A stretch of 64,000 bases of DNA from Thelephora terrestris (GCA_015956445.1 WIUZ02000002.1:1364001-1428000), one strand, 5' to 3'; positions 10,700 to 23,457 are shown, counted from the first letter of the stretch. Notes: a model not told the origin generated them from the sequence alone. Numbers and translations are program-made.

Positions 10700-12115
10700 T
10701 CTCTATGCATATACCTGGTCTGCGAACCACCCCAGGATCCGCCAGCGCGAAGGTCGACGGACAGGAAGGCACTGACCATGGTCGAGGAGATGGGAGTACA
10801 CGTCAGAGGTGTGATCCGAGTGGTTCAAAGAAATACTCGACAACGTGGGTGAGATGAGGGGGGCTAGGTTGCCGAAAGGCGGGGATGGTGAAAATGAGGT
10901 AGGGAAATGAGCTCGATTGGTAAATGAGACTCAACCCAAACCCAATCGAATTAGGTCCGATTGAATCAAGGGTTGCGGACTCGTGGATGGGGCATGGCGA
11001 CTGCGATGCGTGGGTGTCGTCTTTTCAGCTTCTTTATCTGTTATCTGGTCCTATACCTTGAAACATTGACGCCCATTAATTAAGTTATATGTGATGACTC
11101 GTGAAGCCCTTACGATAGTCACTGAGGCTGGAATAAGACGTACGCGTGCTCGTGGGCTGCCCACCGAGAAGGGTGTGGCGAAGGACAGTTGATTGATCGA
11201 CAACGTGGAAAACGGGTGGCATCAACGTTTGCGTATAGAAGGCTATAGAAGGCGAGACACGCCGAGGCTAGAAGCAATGAGACAGGAACGGTTGCGTCAG
11301 GCGTTGGCCATGTCACGGCCATGTGGCTTTATGAAATGACGAGGGTGGGTGCGCTTTCGAATGGTCCCAACCCACGTGGCTGCGTCCTTCGTTATCGAAA
11401 CGTATCCTCGACCACCCAGGATTTCCTGGACAGACTCCCAGCCTCTAGAAGCAAATGGAGTTGTGGGTGTGAGCGAAAACGTAAGGAGTCGTTACAGTGA
11501 GAGGCGTCCTTGTAGATGGTTGTCGTATGGACTGACACCATGACACTGACAGCGGTCTGACTTCCTCCCGGCGCGTGCCACGGCCAATTGGCCAATCGCT
11601 TTCCGTCTATTTTGAATCCACAAACTGTCTGGCTTGCTACCGACCCATCCCTATTCTATTTGCTTTTTTTTTTTTTGCTTAAAAGCCAAAAAGGCAGCCT
11701 TGGTTGACTGCTTTTTGGACCTTTCTCTGGAAGCCCGACCTCCTTAGGCTGGAATCTAACCTCAAGTCCAGAGGATGGGGGAGACTTTGCATGATCCTTC
11801 TAGCATCACGCGCCTCATCCGTGTATGCATCATCAAGTCCATGGCTTTCCAGGTGTGCGCAGCGTCCACCCACGGTGTCGTCGTGGCCCCATCAGGCGAA
11901 ACAAAGCACCATCATCCCTTGGAGTGCCAACGGTCCACTACCTTTGCACGGCTTCCGCCTATTGTGAAGGCGATTTGAATCCCGCAGGCCGCATTGGCTC
12001 ACACGTCGCCAGTCCATGTCCTCTGGCGACCATGGCCGCCTCGGTTCATCCAACTGTTTCCCCAAGGGCTTGGCCTGGTGACTCCGTGTCCTTCTAAGGC
12101 ATGATCATCGCGGTG
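10700..12115. other. Intergenic region with T13 tract
   Basis: No supported gene was found. A homopolymer of 13 T lies at 11664-11676. The right end forms the promoter of the gene at 12200. Confidence 0.4.
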
Positions 12116-12121
12116 TATATA
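12116..12121 (+). promoter_or_regulatory. TATA box of the 12200 gene
   Basis: TATATA lies 79 nt before the ATG and is followed by a C/T-rich leader (CCCCACACCTCTCAC) typical of fungal transcription starts. Confidence 0.45.
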
Positions 12122-12199
12122 TGTTGAAATGTCCCAACCCTCACCGGCACCCCACACCTCTCACAACCACCGCTCCCCGTCCCTATCACATCTACTATC

Positions 12200-12950
12200 A
12201 TGTCTTCAGGCGCAGAACCACTTCAAATTGAACTTACTCGGATAGTAGGTTACCTCTCCGTTGGTTTTCCGCGTAAATCATTTGAATCTGACAATTTTGT
12301 TGAGGTAACGGGTTACCCAGACCTAGATGCGATCCTGGATAAGATGTATGAAGACGTCCAGGATCCATATTACACGGGGAACCCTGCGGAAACGCTTCGT
12401 CAGGTCATAGAGACGTGGGATGAATACACAGCGCTTCGAGAAATGCCAGACTACCCAGACTTGCTCCCAGAGTATACCGGGTTCGATATCTCGCTCTCGA
12501 ATCTCGGCAGTAATATCCCAGAAACTCCTGACACGAAATATCACGGCTGTCCAAGCGACGAGGTGCTACACGAACTGATCGTGGTGAGCAAACTAAATGG
12601 TGCCGCCGAATTTTCTCTAACCTTACGTACAGAATGGCACCGGCAAACACCTATGGAGTCTCGAGGACCCGAGTCTTTCGATGATCTTAAGGCAGGCTGA
12701 AAGTTTCCTGGCCAAGCCACTCGAGTCGGGTGTGAAGCCGGCCACAGAAGTGCCCCAAAAACCGATCAGATGGGTGAGACGCAAGTTGGAGTCTGCTAGG
12801 AGGAAGGTTGACCTCAAGCCGAAACGTTTGGGCCCAGAAGGGACATGGGTGAACGAGCCAGACGACAAAAAAGGGAACCAATCCCGGACCGCTGTGCAGT
12901 GGGAGCGCACCGTCACTTCACTCCGGAGAGAGGACACTTTGACTGATTAG
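12200..12950 (+). CDS. Hypothetical acidic/basic two-part protein
   Basis: Two exons (12200-12583 and 12633-12950), split by a 49-nt GTGAGC...TACAG intron, give 233 residues. Reading through the intron would stop early; splicing continues as NGTGKHLWSLEDPSLSM. The N-terminal two thirds is acidic (YPDLDAILDKMYEDVQDPYY), and the C-terminal third is strongly basic (RWVRRKLESARRKVDLKPKR). No signal peptide, membrane segment or known motif was seen. It resembles lineage-specific agaricomycete proteins. The start is supported by a TATA box 79 nt upstream. Confidence 0.55.
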
Positions 12951-13446
12951 CTCCCTCCTTTTCTTGACTATTGTTCATATGCATATTTTGGAGTTACCCA
13001 ATAGAATGGATCCATGACCTGAGTCAGGTTGTGGGACTCGCTATGGTGGCCTTGAAGAGCGTGAAAAGGGTAGTTCTGTCGAGCCCCGCAGATCTAGAAC
13101 CAGGGGGGTCATGGGCATGAGTCGGAAAAACACACCATTCTACTGTTCGGACGTACACAACAGCCTTGATGACCAAACACGTCTGCTACAGTGGTCCACC
13201 TGTTTTCTGGCGTAAAAAGTAATTGGGCACATCACCCGAACGAGGGAGGGGTACAATCGCAGCTTGCACGATCACATCCGAATGGAGTTTCCAAGGGACT
13301 TCGACGACTTCAACGTCGCGAATCCATTCCCGAGCAGACGGGTGCGGCCCTCCGCCTATCCCCTTCGAGTCTCCCCATGCAGAAGACTGAATAACACTAG
13401 CAATAGCCGATAGGGGTAAGGTGATCGTCCTTCGCACATGCCGCAG
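12951..13446. other. Intergenic, nothing recognised
   Basis: Convergent 3' ends of the flanking genes. No motif was found. Confidence 0.35.
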
Positions 13447-13955
13447 CTAAACAGTGATTTTTTCTTGGCCATCATCCTGAGCGAATACGGTGATCCGATC
13501 TGGTGCAGTGACGCTGACGACCGAGGCGTGAGATCTTATCCATCTCAGGTATAACTCCCCGAGTGTCCATTGAATAATGATTCGCGGACGTTGACATGAC
13601 TTCTCCCAGGCTCCGACCGGCGGGTATCCCGCATAGACCCCCCGTGGACACCTAACTCCTGGCATGGTGAGTTGCGCTCCAAAAAATTGAGAATCATCTC
13701 CAACCTCGCCTACTTTAGCGTCCTCGTGTACGCTAAAGAAAATTTTTCTTTTACCTTCGTTTGCCAAAGTTAGTGAATGCCACGGGCGTGGGATATGCCA
13801 TACGTCGTGGGAGATCTCCTGACCCTTGACGCTCGCCTCACGCGACCCGGGCAATGCAATCGGTGTTGGATCGATCGCATCGACATAGAAGTCGTGCGCA
13901 CCCCGAAAAGCACGATCCAATTTGACATCAGGACTAGACTCACAAGCCTTATCAC
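13447..13955 (-). CDS. Hypothetical protein fragment, start not found
   Basis: The minus frame is open from just after a TGA near 13965 down to the TGA/TAA region at 13447, but it has no ATG before a late methionine. A missing upstream exon or a truncated gene is likely. The readable part includes HDFYVDAIDPTPIALPG, VWHIPRPWHSLTLAN and IIIQWTLGELYLRWIRSH, which are well composed for a globular protein. I do not recognise it. Confidence 0.35.
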
Positions 13956-13965
13956 GATGTAATAG

Positions 13966-14677
13966 GATTCACCCACGGGGTGCTATGCGACGATGCTGAA
14001 CTGTCGAGATCCTCAGGTCTCGATTTTCCCGCCATGGGCGACAAAGGTCCTAGGTCGGGGTTGACGCCAGTAAACCTCTAGCCCTTCCAAGTCTCCAGCG
14101 ACTCGCTGGCAAACCTGAACTTGCTTGCTTTCCGATCTCTTACGCAAGCCGGGGTTCTAATTCCAGGAAGGACACAGCCACTGATTGATCGCCCGGACCG
14201 AGGAGCGGCCCAATGCGTACCTCGCTTCCAGTCCCCACTTTAGGGCCGGGTTCAGTTCTTCCTTGCCCTTACGTTGACGAGTCTCCACAATTTTATCACC
14301 CCCCTTCCCAGGTGCCCTGGTGAGAGGGAAGGTGTGGTCTTCTTTTCGCGCGATATCAGTGAGTCCGTTATGGCCTCTGAAAAACCGCTCCTCATGCGAG
14401 CTATAAAACTTCGCGAACTAACGAACCGACGCCCTTTGTGTGTTCTCTCTTTTTCTGCGCAAGTTCGCGTTTGCCACATCAACCTCTGTGGGAGAGCCTT
14501 GGCTCACCTCTTCAGACTCACCTCACGCCTCTCTTCGTGCGACCTTTCCATTCCACATCTTCACCTCCGAAAGCGCGACGATCCCAGACGTCTTGAGTCA
14601 TTAACCGGCTCACCTCGATCTCCAATCGAGCGCTTGGCAGGACGTATCTCGTTGATCGGAGGCTCCGCCCAACACCA
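13966..14677. other. Intergenic region and probable promoter
   Basis: Contains TATAAAA at 14402-14408 followed by a C/T-rich tract, a plausible promoter and long leader for the gene at 14678. No other motif was seen. Confidence 0.35.
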
Positions 14678-15573
14678 ATGATATCCTCGCACGACGCAAG
14701 TCGTGCTCACGAGGATAATTGGGTGACCCGGCTTCAGCTTCCCGCCCTTCCTCCGTCGTCAGCCTCGCAACGAACAGACACTTCTGCTCTCGGGAACCAG
14801 AACCAGAAGAGGGCAAACCACCCGGTTTATCCCCACCCTCAGCCGGGAACTGGGAAGCAATTACCTTCGATTCGCAACCTGGTACCTGGCCTTTGGGAAC
14901 CTGGAACGTCAAAATCGTCCCAACGGATCCCCCAGGACGAGAATCCGAATGGTTCCTTGATCTCTTCCCTTCGCCATGTAAGCCCTGCTTGGAGCGGCGG
15001 CCCCGTGGACGCGAGTGATGGACACATCCCCCAGCCTCACCTCGACACGAACAATCACGACAGCGAGAGTAAACGAGACGATTCCCGTCAAGCCAACGAG
15101 TCCAAGAAGCGACCTCCCCCCTCGCCGATCGAACGAGCGGACCATGAGCGGACCGCACCTTCAAATAGCGTCATCAATTCCAATAAAGCGGCTACCAGCG
15201 AAGTTCAAAAGCAATCGCAGGTGTTCAAGCAGCTCAGAGGAGATCCCGGTTTCCGGTCTCGTTCCAGCTCTGAGTCCGCGAAGCCGACGTGTGAACGTCG
15301 TGGGAGCTTTTCCCAGCCCTCACACCAGCAAGAGATTCTTCGAGATCCTGTAGGCGAACTCTCGCATCGGCTTTCAAGTGTGTGTGTGTGTGACTAACTT
15401 AATATCTTATTTTAGCATTCCGCCTTGAGGCAGCTCCTGACGCCTCGACCCATGGTCATCGGGGAACTCCAGCGCGGACGCAGCTACGGCGCGAGCAAAA
15501 GGATTCTCCGGAGTGGCAGTTAACGCACTCTTACTCTGTCAATTTCTTTTTTCCCCACCAACCCCGCGGATAG
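14678..15573 (+). CDS. Hypothetical disordered Ser/Pro-rich protein
   Basis: Exon 1 is 14678-15377 and exon 2 is 15416-15573. The intron begins in a (GT)n run, has a clear GACTAAC branch site and ends TTTTAG. The joined frame (858 nt, 285 residues) ends EWQLTHSYSVNFFFPHQ. Composition is dominated by Ser, Pro, Asn, Gln and charged residues (SNSVINSNKAATSEVQKQS), so the chain is probably disordered. No domain was found. The opposite strand also has a 184-codon open frame here. The plus strand is preferred because of its ATG, upstream TATA and good intron, but certainty is limited. Confidence 0.45.
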
Positions 15574-16135
15574 TTCCTAGTTACCAGCCATTCTTCTGTC
15601 TATCTATGTATTGGATGTCCGTCTTGTGGTGTGGAATCTCCAATCGGCCACGTATTCCATTTTTTTCATCTGTACAGTGTATCGGATGTTGACTTGTATA
15701 TATAACCCTCTCTCGGCGTGCCACTGCCGTGTCGGTTTTCATTCTTCCCTCCGTCCCGAGACTTTGTATTATGTACATCCGTCCTTCTTTGGCCAAGATC
15801 CACATGGACCCTGTTTTCTCGCTCCGATTCGCCTATCTCAGCGGGCTGATCTTCGAATCAAGAGAATCCTGTCGGCGATCCGACCGCGGAACCAAAACCC
15901 CAGATTCGAGATATCGCGAAACGTCGATGGATCTGAGAGTCGGGTGGATCTCCGATTGCGTAAGTGATGGACATGACATGCTCAGGTGACGCTAGAAGTG
16001 CTAACGCCACAGTGGTGGCACAATGCTTGCTCGTGTAGACAGGGAATAGAGAAAAAAACAACGCTCGAAGGGAACTCGGACACAGGGGAAAGGGTTATTG
16101 TGTGGAGTTGAGAGAGGCGGCTGCCAGAGTGCTGC
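15574..16135. other. Intergenic, nothing recognised
   Basis: Short frames only. The left part is T-rich, as expected for the 3' end of the preceding gene. Confidence 0.35.
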
Positions 16136-16651
16136 TCAGTAGAAGTAGAGTTTATCATAAATTATATGGGGGTAGATTTTTTTTCGGTGTTCCGAACGGC
16201 TCATGAAATGTGAACTGGGAATGTCCGTCTCCCGGCTTAGTCCGAGGGCTGGAATGCACCCTGTCGAACACATTAAATTGATCTGAGATAATAGAACGTA
16301 ATGAAGCAGCTCACCGTGGCCGAGAGATACCCAAGGGTAAAAACTTTGCTGTACCCCATGGAGATCAGCTGCTCCTGTTCCTTTTGAAAGGTGCTTGATA
16401 AAGGTGAAGTGTGGTACTAGCCTGGTGCGTAAGCCTGCGAGTTCTTTAGGGAGGTAGATAACCCATACCAGTGGCGTGACACGAATATGGGGCTTGGTCA
16501 TTGATGGGAAGGAACGCCTGAAGAATGGGCGGCGAGTGATCGAATGACCCTGTTCGCACCCCGAGCATCCACGCTCCACGGAAACAGAGGAGGAGGAAGA
16601 GGCAGAAGATAAGAAAGACTCCACAGAAGCGGAGAACTTGGAGCGGAACAT
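16136..16651 (-). CDS. Hypothetical Ser-rich small protein
   Basis: The open frame extends to a TTG at 16804, but the first ATG is at 16651 (MFRSKFSASVESFLSSAS). It runs 171 codons to 16136. The first 40 residues are Ser-rich, followed by CSGCEQ and a basic stretch (RRPFFRRSFP). Part of the frame after about codon 60 may be intronic. The product is unknown, and the model is weak. Confidence 0.25.
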   Translation of the reverse strand: MFRSKFSASVESFLSSASSSSSVSVERGCSGCEQGHSITRRPFFRRSFPSMTKPHIRVTPLVWVIYLPKELAGLRTRLVPHFTFIKHLSKGTGAADLHGVQQSFYPWVSLGHGELLHYVLLSQINLMCSTGCIPALGLSRETDIPSSHFMSRSEHRKKIYPHIIYDKLYFY

Positions 16652-16804
16652 GTTTTGTGGGGGCGTGCGTACGTCGTGAAGGGAGGGAATGCAGGAACGG
16701 ACGGAGGCTGGTGAGACAGACAAAGGAGATGGATCCAAGATATATCGATCTCGGGCGTTACCTGTAGAGGTTGCCAAGGCCTGCGAAATGTGTCTGGTTG
16801 GCAA

Positions 16805-18256
16805 TGTCTGCTACTTGCGGTCCCGTCGGGGTACACATCACGGGGGGTAAAGAAAGATTAACGGCCGACGAGACTAGGGTCGGCGGCTAAATCGAATCGT
16901 GTTCCACCATTCATGGTTTCAACTGTCATAGGTCGTATTAAACCTTTGACTGCCAGTGTACGGACCTTTGATCCATGTCCCGTACTCCGTCCGTAGGGTT
17001 CAATAGCAGGATAACGGTCGTCTGGAGCCGCAGGACAATAGATTCAAGGAGTATAGATGCGGGTCGGTGATTCGGGTACGAACGATGGTGATGGTCAAAT
17101 GCGCTAGCGCAGCAACTAGAGTCCCGCGTGTTGACATGGAGAAGAGCCATTTAATCAAAGCACGAGGGCTGTATTTTGATGGTTGCCGTGGTACACTTTA
17201 GTGAGTACCGCCCAGAGCGTACGCAGCGCCGTCTTTGACTCGGGCCACCAAACCTCAACAGGGTGAAGGGTGGTAGCCTGCGCGAGCGAGGATGGGAAAG
17301 GTTCGCGTTACCGGGCCGCGCGGTGGTATTGGAGAAGGAGAGATGCGAGAGTTATGTAAGTTGGGGTCTCAGCCAGCGTTCATCATTTTGCCTGGGGCGG
17401 GGATGCCATCGTCCACGGGTGAGGATTTAAGACCTGACACACTCGAAGGGCTCTCGAACAAGCCAGCTTTCGCCTTGCTCTGCCTTGAAACCCGGCGCCG
17501 ACGGACCAGCGAACCTAGTCGCTAATGCTTTGATCCTTCGCCTGACACGTAAGCGGTACGACACCTTCCTCTTTGAAACACTCACCTCGGTTTACAGGGT
17601 ACTCCGTTGGAACAGGCGAGCGTATTTACGACCGGTGGTCGGCGACTTATCCTGGATCCGAGCCCGACGCAATCACGAAAGAAGACGCCGGTCGTGTTCC
17701 GCCACGTCGGGCAGTTGCTCGCGACTAATCCACGGACACGATTGGCTCGCTAACGCGTCAGGGGGCTTGCAAGTACTAATCACGAGGCCCGAAGACCGCG
17801 TTCCGTGCCTCACAAGTGTGCATCTGCGCCACGCACAGCAAGGTAATCCCGGCAGGCTTCCGTTTGAAATACTCGGCTTGATCGTCCTCGCTTCAGAATC
17901 AGAAGGCTGATGTATGTATGCCTCTGATGCCAGAGGTGCAGACAGCGCCCGGGTGCTGGACCGCAAATCCGTGAGCTCGTGGCGAGAGGTTTCTCGTGGT
18001 GGATAAAAGCGAGCCCAGGGAGCACTGACTGGGAGTTTTCCCCCCTTCTCGCGCAGATGATTAGGAGGTGTATTGAATCGCAGTGTAAGCTGCTCGGGGT
18101 TGTCCAGGCGATTGTGGGATTTATTATGTAAGCGTGGGTGAACGCGTAATTACTTAAAAGTCTGAGTGGGTTCAATTTCAAATCCGGTTTCCCAACTATC
18201 TTCCCTCCTACCATCATACCAAAGCCACACCCCTTCCGCCTGCTGAGACGACACTC
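16805..18256. other. Intergenic, nothing recognised
   Basis: Several short frames on both strands lack motifs. The final part is presumably the leader of the transketolase-like gene. Confidence 0.35.
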
Positions 18257-20700
18257 ATGGTTTTCCCAATTGACCTCAAGCAAATTAAGAGGTTCGTTCC
18301 GCCTTGAAGTCCGTGTGCTCGATCGTGTCCTAATAGACTATCAATAGGGTCTCTCTCGACCCCAGGAACCCGCGGTTGACCGAGGACCAGAGGGATGACC
18401 TGTTGTTCAACATCCAGCTCATGAGAGATGCTATCATCCTCTTCACCGCGTCTGCCGCCGCCCGTGGGGTTAGTGGTCACACCGGTGGTGCATATGACAC
18501 CGCTCCGGAGGTGGCCATCATGTTGGCCTTGTTCGAGGACTCAGATAAATACGTAAAAATATTCTTCGATGAAGCTGGTGCGATATCTCCTGGATCGCTT
18601 TGATACTTGAACATTCTAATGCTCGTTTAGGTCATCGTGTTGCTACCCAGTATCTGCTTTCCGCTCTCGAGGGAGCAATTCCAGTAGACCACCTCCTCGA
18701 CTACCGCGAAGCTCATTCCAAGCTTCCTGGTCACCCCGAGTTGGGTTTGACTCCTGGGGTCAAATTCTCTTCCGGGCGTCTTGGACATATGTGGCCCTTG
18801 GTTAACGGTGTTGCCCTGGCCAACCGTGACAAGGTCGTCTTCTGTTTAGGGTCTGATGGATCACAACAAGAGGGTAACGACGCGGAGGCTGCTCGGCTAG
18901 CGGTTGCTCAGAATCTCAACGTGAAACTCCTCATCGACGACAATGACGTCACCATTGCTGGCCACCCTTCGGAATACCTCAAGGGATATGATCTCACCAA
19001 GACTCTCGAGGGTCACGGCCTCAAGGTCGTGACCGTCCAAGGAGAGGACATTGATGCTCTGTGGGGTGGCTTCGTTGAGATTCTCAACTATGATGGGCCA
19101 GCTGCCATCGTAGCCAAGCGCCTCATGGGTCCCGTGAGTGTTCCCTGGACCATATGGGCACATGTCACTCACAATAACGTTTTTGCTCAGGGAATACCTG
19201 ATGTTCAGGGTAGTACCCATGGCCACGATGCTCTCCCCGTCAAGTCTGCTCTGAAATATTTCGAAAACCGCGGTTGGCAACCGAATATCGCAGGTGATAT
19301 CTTGAACAACATGAAACCAAAAGCCTTCAAATATGAGTACCTTGGTTCTTCGAAGGAGACCGCCGCAAATCGTGCCATCTTTGGTGAAGCCGTGAACTCT
19401 GTCATTGATGGTTTGTCCGAAGAGGAGGCTGCCAAGAAGATCTTGGTCATCGACAGTAAGTTCCACACCGTGCCGGGGGTTCATAACCCTACTGACCATC
19501 TTTAATAGGTGACTTGGAGGGTTCAACTGGTTTGAAGGCCATCCATCAGAAACACCCCGAGGTCTTCCTTTCATCTGGTATCACTGAGCGAGCCAACTTC
19601 TCCGCTGCTGCCGGTAAGAACCACCTTTTGAGAGGATGAGGGTGTTGCTCAGCGTTACCTCTAGGATTCGGTTTCGACCCTGAGAAGTTTGGCGTTTTCT
19701 CGACTTTCTCCGCGTTCCTGGAAATGATCATCTCTGAGCTCACCATGGCCCGATTGAACAAGTGCAACGTGCTTTCCCACTTCTCTCATTCCGGAGGTGA
19801 GTTTGTTTGGTGTTGGAAGGCCTGACCGTGACTTATTCTTGCACTCAGTTGACGAGATGGCCGATAACACTTGTCACTTCGGTATCAACTCGTTCTTCGC
19901 TGATAACGGGCTTGCGGACGTCGAGTCGTTCTTGTATTTCCCCGCCGACCCTGCTCAGATGATCAAGGTCATCCAAAAGGTCTTCTTCCAGCGTGGCGTC
20001 CGATTCGTGTAAGCGACGCATTGGGTTGCCTCCATTGAATTGACTTATCATGCACGCTCAGCTTCTCCCCCCGTTCGAAGCTTCCATACATCTTGAAGCA
20101 GGACGGATCCAGGTTTTTCGGCGATGGCTACGAGTTTGTGCCTGGACGCGATGAAACAATTCTCGAGGGTACCGACGGATACATCGTGAGCTTCGGTGAC
20201 ATGCTGTACAGGTCTTACGACGCTGCGCTGCGCCTCCGTCAAGAAGGATTAAATATCGGTTTGATCAATAAGCCGACCTTGAACATCGTGGACGAGGAAA
20301 CAATCAGGAAGGTCGGATCTTCTCCATTTGTGCTGGTCGCCGAGTCGTACAACAAGAAGACGGGGGTGTGTATTAACGCCTTATCCGCCATTTCGTAACC
20401 GTCTAAATTTGATTGCTTTTAGCTCGGCATTCGGTACGGCACTTGGTTGCTCGAACGTGGGCTAACTCCCAAGTATGCGTACATCGGGGCGCACAAGGAA
20501 GGCTGTGGTGGTTTACAGGAGCAGATCATCTACCAGGGCCTGGGTCCTCAATGTGAGTCTAGGCACGATTTCATAGTCTTGGACGGGACTCTGACCCTTG
20601 CGCAGCAATCATAGAATTAGTCAAGGAGCTGGCACCAAGGAGGGAGGCTGGTTTGATCGGGAGAATACTCGGGTCCTTCATGGGTTTGTTTGGATGGTAA
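18257..20700 (+). CDS. Transketolase-like, thiamine-diphosphate-dependent enzyme
   Basis: Ten exons rebuild a 646-residue protein: 18257-18291, 18366-18577, 18631-19133, 19191-19455, 19509-19613, 19665-19796, 19849-20008, 20062-20365, 20423-20552 and 20606-20700 (1941 nt, in frame). The family transfers two-carbon ketol units in the pentose phosphate pathway, in the cytosol. Visible hallmarks are the early SGHTGG phosphate/substrate motif, the ThDP motif GSDGSQQEGN...IDDND, a central pyrimidine-domain stretch (GITERANFSAAAGFGF) with ERANF in place of the usual E-N motif, and a C-terminal domain (VLVAESYNKKTG). It is shorter than canonical transketolases and differs in the substrate loops. It may therefore be a paralogue with altered specificity rather than the housekeeping enzyme; that is inference. 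Confidence 0.85.
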
Positions 20701-21579
20701 AGATTGGAGCTTGAGATTCCTCGAAGTGAAGCTACGCCCTCGACCGTTAGACAGCATGTCTTTGTACTTTCCTCGCCCTCCTCACTGTGAAGCTCAAAAA
20801 ACTTCGATTACATGTCACGTTCGAACCTCGCAAGTAATTCGACACTACGCTACGTAGAGATTATCCACCAGATTTCATGGAAATCGCGTCAAGTGTTTCC
20901 ATGTATCCTATGAAGCAAATTTTAGGTCAGCACTTTCCGGGGAATTTTGAACGAGGAAAAAGAAAAAGAGTTCAGAGAACCATGTATCGACTTGCAGCGA
21001 CGCTTGGACGCGTTCAGACGGCACTTCCTAATTGCAATGGTTGTGATCATCAAGTATCGTATGGCCTAGTACGTGCACTAATGAAGAAAAAGATTGGGAA
21101 GCGAAGACGACTCACGTATGATGTGGTTTATGACAAGCCCCAATCAGCGAAGATGACGGACGGGGAGATGGGAGATTCAGACTCCGCCTGAACCTAAGCG
21201 CCCGCGGTGTGTTGTCACCGTCGCAGACCGTCGCCCTTTTGGCCGTCGATACCGTTATCGCGTTCCGGCACCAGGTTTAGGACCGACAGAGGCCTCCAAC
21301 CCGCGGACTTTCGACGGGAGCAGCAGCAGGGATCGAAGGAGGAGAGAGTCAGCGAAAGATAATCTCCTTTCCACACCCAAGTCTGGTTATCGTAATAATA
21401 TTCTCCGGAAAATATGTAAGTTTGCAACATTTCAAGAATCGATATTTTATTTTCCCACCTTTTTACCCTATTTTCTTGCTTCTTACTTATCCTTCAATTT
21501 GATTGCCTATTGATGGTTTTCGCTTATACTTATATGTTCTCTCGATGCAGCGTGGCCTGCAGGGGTGGTCGCCTCGAGG
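20701..21579. other. Intergenic region
   Basis: A 104-codon plus frame at 20877-21191 has no recognised motif and is not called. The right part is AT/T-rich (21430-21500) and is likely the promoter and leader of the next gene. Confidence 0.35.
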
Positions 21580-23457
21580 ATGGATGAGAATTCATTACAG
21601 TCGATGTCAGCCACGCTTCCTGCGAGTCCACGCCCTTCCGGGGCAGGATCTAACCCACAACCGACGGACCAAGCACCCCAGAAACGCCCTCCCGGGCGTC
21701 CCAAAGGGAGCGTGAACAAGGCCCCTGATCCCAACGCTCCGCCCAAAGTGAAGAGACCAGTGGGTAGACCGAGGAAAGATGGTCTTCCTGCTGGTTCCGT
21801 TCAACGACCTGCACGACCTATCGGTCGCCCGCGGAAGCGCCAGGCGGATCCCTTCAACGGGTCCCACCCGGCACAGCCCCACCCCGCTGGTGCTCCGATG
21901 TTTCCCTATGGCGTGCGTGCCCGGATATTGAATGTCACGATGTGAAGTGGTCACTGATTCACTCTGAAATTTTTAGGGACCTCCCCCACAAGCGTTTGGC
22001 TATTTGCATTGGCCGCCTGGAGCGAACGGGGGGACTACCGCCGCCGGACCGATGCCGCATCCTCCAATTCAGGACATAGGATACCCTATCGATCCGGCCC
22101 TCGAACAAGATTCGTGGACTCACCTCTTCGCGACAGAACCCCAGAAGTTCCTCAAGAAGCTAGTCGAGTCGTTGTCATCGCCTAACCCGATCTCCGCGTC
22201 CGGGACGACTGTTGAAGAAGCATTCAAATCCCACCTTACGTCCCTCGCCCCTTCTAGCAAGACGACGCCTTCGATTCCCAATTTATATGCTATTTTGAAG
22301 ACGTTTTGGTTGCCATCTTCCCCCGCGTATTTCTCCTTGACCGGTTCTGCGAACTCGAGGACGACGTACGAGTATAGGTTCATCTATTGGGATCCGCATC
22401 CGTTGGTGTTCAATGGGATCGCGTGTCCCAGTTGTTCGACACCTCTCATCAACCGGGGGCGGATTCGGAGTGGGCCTTTGAAGATACACGATTTGAACGA
22501 TCAACCGTTCTTCATTATCGGGTGCGAATACGTTTGCACTAGCGCTCCTTGTGTCACCACTAGCTCTCCTGAGGGGCGAAAGTTTTCAAGCACAGATGCG
22601 TCGATATTTGGGGCGTTGCCCGCTCCTTTGAAGAACGAGTTTCCTGCCAGGTTGGCCCAAGGGGATTCAGATCTAGGATCCGGTCCTGATGTGTGGAACT
22701 GGCAGGCGATGGGGGTCTCCCATGCACTGTGGAATATGGTACGAGGGTGCCTTACGGAAGGGTTGAGGAAGGAGACCATCCTTAGGATAATCAAGGGGAT
22801 CCAGGAGGGTATCCCTCGTGAATCGAACGTGAAACGGGAAGATCGCGAAGAGGAAGATGTGGATCGCTGGGAGAAGGAACGGAACGGGAGTCAAGAGGTG
22901 CGTCTTGGTGTTATATACGCTCTTTTTAGCCTGATCATTGGCCGTCACAGGTCGTCAAGTCCGAATACCCTCCCCCGCGGCGGCCTGATCCAAAGCATAA
23001 TACGTCAGCTGGGTCTCACACCCCACATACCCCCCATCTGCCTCACCAACAACCCCCTCCGCCGCAGCCAACGCATAATGGTGAAGCACCACGCCTGCCG
23101 ATGCCGATGATACCGCAGCCCGAGATGGGATACAGCACAGGGGGTTATCAGTACCCGTATGGGTTGCCCTACATTCCAATCCACCCACCACACAATCCTG
23201 ATGCGTCCGTTGCAGGAGCTTCTAATCCGTTGTCAGCTTCAACAAAACGACCTTACCCTTTCACCGGCGAGCCCGTGGAGGTGTCGTCCGACTCGAAACG
23301 GATCCGGCATTGCTCAAAGTGCGGCTCGAGCGAGTGCAAGGGTAAAGGCGGACGGGCGTTTTGTCAAAACGCTTGTCAGGATTGTGGTAAGATGGCAGAG
23401 TGTAAGGGAAGGAACAGTAAGCGACCTGATAAGACTTGTGCGAACGCATGGACTTGA
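21580..23457 (+). CDS. AT-hook protein with DUF6729-like and C-terminal Cys-rich zinc-binding domains
   Basis: Three exons (21580-21912, 21977-22897, 22951-23457; 1761 nt) give 586 residues. The open frame begins at GTG 21565; the first ATG at 21580 is used. Three AT-hook cores occur within the first 90 residues ([24 protein letters not shown]), which bind the minor groove of AT-rich DNA. The middle has [20 protein letters not shown] followed about 35 residues later by [13 protein letters not shown], a Cys pattern I recall from DUF6729. The C-terminus carries about eight cysteines ([27 protein letters not shown]), probably a zinc cluster. A nuclear DNA-binding regulator or a domesticated transposon-derived protein is likely. 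Confidence 0.75.

Noticed and set aside
14610-15164. 184-codon minus frame opposite the 14678 gene
   Set aside because: No supporting splice sites or motifs; the plus strand has an ATG, upstream TATA and an intron with a clear branch site.
20877-21191. 104-codon plus frame between transketolase and the AT-hook gene
   Set aside because: No motif, unusual composition, no promoter or splice evidence.
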